Source of the DNA: Lewinella sp. IMCC34183
GTDB lineage: Bacteria > Bacteroidota > Bacteroidia > Chitinophagales > Saprospiraceae
Assembly: GCF_003390915.1 (NCBI RefSeq)
Contig: NZ_QMEM01000002.1
Location: 124,001 to 188,000, forward strand
Direction: 5' to 3'
DNA length: 64,000 nt
Shown here: piece by piece, positions 61,052 through 64,000 of the stretch
How positions within the stretch are numbered: position 1 is the stretch's first letter
Layout of the letters: every line of letters starts with the position of its first letter
The notes under the pieces: model-generated
The model's input: the letters and a program-made list of their open reading frames with translations, nothing else
What the model was told of the DNA's origin: nothing
Database searches by the model: none
Position numbers and translations under genes: made by a program

Positions 61052-64000
61052 CTACTGCGCCTTCTCCAGTTCCTTCTCGTTCTTCACCTCGTCCACGCGG
61101 TCGGATAGGGCCCGCAGGGTATCCTGTGCCTGGGTCAGGTTAAACACCCGCTCTTTGATGAGGGAAAGCCGGCGGGGGGTCTGCTTGAGGCGCAGCCCCC
61201 GCAGCTTGCCCTCCTCGGCGATGATGCCGCTCAGGGCCTTGAAGATGTCTGAATCGTAGTACAGCGACTGGGCGTCCTCCACGAAGAAGCACATCAGCTT
61301 GTCGTTCTTCAGGACGACCCGGTCGAATCCGAGTTGCCGGCAGAGCCAGCGAAGCCGGAGCCCGTCGAACAGCTCGCTTACCTCTCCGGGTATGGGTCCG
61401 AAGCGGTCCTTCAGGCCGGCCGCGTAGGCCTCCAGCCGCTCCTCGTCCTCGATGTTGTCGAGGTCCTGGTAGAGCCGCAGGCGCTCCTGGGTACTCTCCA
61501 CGTAGTTGGTGGGGATGTGCATCTCGGTGTCCGTCTCGATGGTCACGTCACGGACGAAGTCACTTCCCTCCGTCATCGTATCGGCAAAGACGTCGCGGAA
61601 TTCGCCCTGCTTCAGCTCGCGCACCGCTTCCTCCAGGATGCGCTGGTAGGTTTCGTAGCCGATGTCGGCGATGAATCCCGATTGCTCGCCCCCGAGCAGG
61701 TTGCCCGCCCCGCGGATGTCGAGGTCCTTCATGGCGATATTGAAGCCGCTACCCAGTTCGCTGAATTCCTCCAGCGTCCGCAGCCGCTTGCGGGCGTCGG
61801 GGGTGAGTACGCTCAGTGCCGGTGCGATCAGGTAGCAGTATGCCTTCTTGTTGGACCGCCCTACCCTACCCCGCAACTGGTGCAGGTCGCTGAGGCCGAA
61901 CTGGTGGGCGTTGTTGATGATGATGGTGTTCGCGTTGGCGATGTCCAGCCCCGTTTCGATGATGTTGGTACATACCAGCACGTCGTACTTGCGGTCGATG
62001 AATTCGATCAGGGTCTGCTCGAGTTCCTTCGGGTCCATCTGTCCGTGGGCGACGGCGAACTGCACGTCCGGACTCAGCCGCCGCAGCATGGTGACCATAT
62101 CCGTGAGGTTCTTCACGCGGTTGTGCACGAAGAACACCTGACCGCCCCGGTACACCTCGTTCTCGATGGCTTCCTTGATGACCTCCTCGTTGAACTGCCG
62201 CACCTCCGTATGGATCGGTTGCCGGTTGGGCGGCGGGGTCCGGATGACCGAGAGGTCGCGGGCGTTCATGAGGCTGAATTGCATGGTGCGCGGGATGGGC
62301 GTCGCCGTCAGGGTCAGCGTATCCACGTTCACCTGCATGGCGCGGAGTTTCTCCTTGGCCTTCACGCCAAACTTTTGCTCCTCGTCAATGATGAGCAGGC
62401 CGAGGTCCTTGAACTCTACCTTTTTGCTGAGGATGGCGTGGGTGCCGATCAGCACGTCAAGCTTGCCCTCCTTGACTTTCTTGAAGATCTCGGTCTTCTG
62501 CTTGGCGGAGCGGAAGCGGTTGACGTAGTCCACCTCCACGCCGAACTCCTCGAGCCGCTCCTTGAAGGTGCGGTAGTGCTGCAGGGCCAGGATAGTGGTA
62601 GGTACGAGTACGGCCACCTGCTTGCCGTCGGCGGCGGCCTTGAAGGTGGCCCGCAGGGCGATCTCGGTCTTGCCGAAGCCTACGTCGCCGCAGATCAGGC
62701 GGTCCATCGGATGGGGCTTCATCATGTCCCCCTTCACGTCGTTGGTCGCCTTCAGCTGGTCGGGGGTATCCTCGTAAATGAAACTCGCCTCCAGTTCATT
62801 CTGCAGGTAGCCGTCCGGCGGGAATGCGTGGCCGGGGGTGGCCTGCCGCTTGGCGTAAAGCTTTATCAGCTCGCCCGCCATATCCTTCATCTTCTTCTTG
62901 GTGCGCGACTTCAGGTTCTTCCAGTGGTCGCCGCCGATCTTGTCGAGGCGGGGCAGTTGCCCGTCCTTCCCGCTGTACTTCGACAGCTTGTGGAGGGAGT
63001 TGATGCCCACGTAGAGGATGTCGTTGTTCTTGTACACCAGCCGTACCGATTCCTGCACCTTACCGTTGATCTCCAGCTTTTCCAAACCGGAGAAGCGCCC
63101 CACGCCGTGGTCGATGTGTACCACCAGGTCGCCGGCGGTCAGGTCGCGCAGCAGGCGGAGGTTGAGGGCCTGGTCGCGGGTGAATCCCCGCCGGAGCTTG
63201 TAGCGGTGGAAGCGCTCGAAGATCTGGTGGTCGGTATAGCAGGCGGACTCCAGTTCGCTGTCGATGAAGCCGGCGTGGATCGACACGGGGATCGGCTCGA
63301 AGCGGACGTCGGCGTTCAGGTCGTTGAAGATCGAGTAAAAACGCTCGATCTGTTTGGGGTTATCGGTAAATATGTAGTTCGTCAGCCCGGAAGAGGTGTT
63401 CTCCAGCAAGTTCCGGATGAGCAGCTCGAAGTTCTTGTTGAAGCTGGGTTGCGGCTTGGCGCGGCAGTCGATGGCCTCGTCAATACGGACCGGTTGCTTG
63501 TAGTCGCTGAAAAAGACAATGGGCTTATCCTCCACGTCCTGCATCACCTCCCCCGGCCGGATAAAGGCGCGGTCGTCGAAGAGCCGCTTGAGTTCGGCAT
63601 CGTCGATGAGGGTCAGGTTCTTCCCGAATTCTTCGGCCTTTCGGAAAGCTTCCTCGAGGCGGTCGAGCAGGAGCTGAAAATCCTTCAGCCAGATGGTCGT
63701 GTCTTCCGGCAGTACATTGAAGATGCTCGTCTTCTGGTCACGCTCGAACTTGGTGTTGATGTTCGGTACGATACTGACGTAGCTGACCGATTCCTTCGAG
63801 AGCTGGTGAAGCGGGTCGAAGGTGCGGATACTTTCCACCTCATCGTCGAAGAGCTCGATCCGGTACGGGTACTCGTTGCCGTAGCTGAAGATATCGATGA
63901 TGCCCCCCCGGATACTGAACTGCCCCGGCTCGTAGACGAATTCCTCCCGCTTGAAGCCGTACTCGACCAGCACCTCGATGATGGTATCCACGTCGATGTC
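61052..64000 (-). CDS. mfd: Transcription-repair coupling factor Mfd (N-terminus outside window)
   Basis: 983 codons in frame to the window edge; the first part of the gene lies beyond 64000. Visible domains are the UvrB-homology end (YEPGQFSIRGGIIDIFSYG), the CarD-like RNA-polymerase-interaction domain (GDLVVHIDHGVGRFSGLEKL), and the RecG-like translocase with Walker A (GDVGFGKTEIALR), DEEQ box (LLIIDEEQKFG), SF2 motifs such as TLTATPIPRTMQFS and QLRGRVGRSNKKAYCYL, and the C-terminal TRCF domain. It removes stalled RNA polymerase at DNA lesions and recruits UvrA. A core gene that marks the end of the accessory region. Confidence 0.97.
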   Translation of the reverse strand, partial: DIDVDTIIEVLVEYGFKREEFVYEPGQFSIRGGIIDIFSYGNEYPYRIELFDDEVESIRTFDPLHQLSKESVSYVSIVPNINTKFERDQKTSIFNVLPEDTTIWLKDFQLLLDRLEEAFRKAEEFGKNLTLIDDAELKRLFDDRAFIRPGEVMQDVEDKPIVFFSDYKQPVRIDEAIDCRAKPQPSFNKNFELLIRNLLENTSSGLTNYIFTDNPKQIERFYSIFNDLNADVRFEPIPVSIHAGFIDSELESACYTDHQIFERFHRYKLRRGFTRDQALNLRLLRDLTAGDLVVHIDHGVGRFSGLEKLEINGKVQESVRLVYKNNDILYVGINSLHKLSKYSGKDGQLPRLDKIGGDHWKNLKSRTKKKMKDMAGELIKLYAKRQATPGHAFPPDGYLQNELEASFIYEDTPDQLKATNDVKGDMMKPHPMDRLICGDVGFGKTEIALRATFKAAADGKQVAVLVPTTILALQHYRTFKERLEEFGVEVDYVNRFRSAKQKTEIFKKVKEGKLDVLIGTHAILSKKVEFKDLGLLIIDEEQKFGVKAKEKLRAMQVNVDTLTLTATPIPRTMQFSLMNARDLSVIRTPPPNRQPIHTEVRQFNEEVIKEAIENEVYRGGQVFFVHNRVKNLTDMVTMLRRLSPDVQFAVAHGQMDPKELEQTLIEFIDRKYDVLVCTNIIETGLDIANANTIIINNAHQFGLSDLHQLRGRVGRSNKKAYCYLIAPALSVLTPDARKRLRTLEEFSELGSGFNIAMKDLDIRGAGNLLGGEQSGFIADIGYETYQRILEEAVRELKQGEFRDVFADTMTEGSDFVRDVTIETDTEMHIPTNYVESTQERLRLYQDLDNIEDEERLEAYAAGLKDRFGPIPGEVSELFDGLRLRWLCRQLGFDRVVLKNDKLMCFFVEDAQSLYYDSDIFKALSGIIAEEGKLRGLRLKQTPRRLSLIKERVFNLTQAQDTLRALSDRVDEVKNEKELEKAQ

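Noticed and set aside
1-64000. Insertion sequences, phage or integrase genes
   Set aside because: No transposase or recombinase motif was found in any gene.
1-64000. tRNA or rRNA genes
   Set aside because: No clover-leaf or rRNA-like stretch was recognised by eye; a covariance-model scan would be decisive.

Overview
The window looks like a chromosomal segment of a high-GC member of the Bacteroidota, most likely of the Saprospiria/Lewinella type. The signs are: two giant secreted proteins with PKD-type repeats and C-terminal gliding-motility/T9SS (CHU_C-like) sorting domains, each next to a PorP/SprF-like outer-membrane protein; DUF3347 and DUF6660-like proteins; a CusA-type RND pump fused to a TolC-like factor; signal peptides whose cleavage site is followed by Gln; and no clear Shine-Dalgarno sequences. 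The genus is an inference. No tRNA, rRNA, transposase or CRISPR array was seen.

Layout. 1-7.8 kb (+ strand) is a copper/heavy-metal handling cluster: the end of a membrane-fusion protein with a DUF3347 tail, an HMA-AraC regulator, a DUF3347 lipoprotein, a DUF305 protein, a Cys-rich four-helix copper store, a multicopper oxidase with a CopB-like barrel tail, a DUF2231 membrane protein, a 42-residue membrane peptide, an HMA metallochaperone and an ArsP-type permease. 8-10.6 kb holds an MFS-PAP2 pair and a divergent, decayed DUF3347 lipoprotein. 10.6-17.3 kb (- strand) holds a DUF6660-like protein, a CusA-OEP fusion, CusB, a small protein and a GNAT enzyme. 17.5-25.3 kb is mixed metabolism and regulation: DUF6503-like lipoprotein, CPA1 antiporter, esterase, GH2 glycosidase, lipoprotein, NUDIX, DUF4406-like and Crp/Fnr genes. 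25.4-35.3 kb is PorP/SprF plus a 2904-residue adhesin-like protein. 35.8-42.9 kb is a carbohydrate block: aldose epimerase, sulfatase, TIM-barrel isomerase-like protein, and a PQQ dehydrogenase with cytochrome c. 43.1-59.9 kb is a second PorP/SprF plus a 5167-residue protein. 60.3-64 kb is a secreted hypothetical protein and mfd, cut by the window edge.

How they fit. The metal genes make a plausible route: periplasmic Cu(I) oxidation by the multicopper oxidase, binding by DUF3347, DUF305, HMA and Csp proteins, and export by the CusB/CusA-OEP pump, with the HMA-AraC protein as a candidate sensor. The two PorP-giant modules probably deliver T9SS surface proteins.

Two patterns go beyond ordinary genes. 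(1) A 13-bp near-palindrome, CACATCSGATGTG, occurs as 18 intergenic units between 6.5 and 23.8 kb. The units form arrays of two or three with an exact 16-bp step. (2) In the second giant gene a 525-bp (175-codon) repeat runs without indels for at least 11 units, with a nested 2625-bp (five-unit) duplication. Each of those 11 units carries the same 13-mer in its coding sequence.
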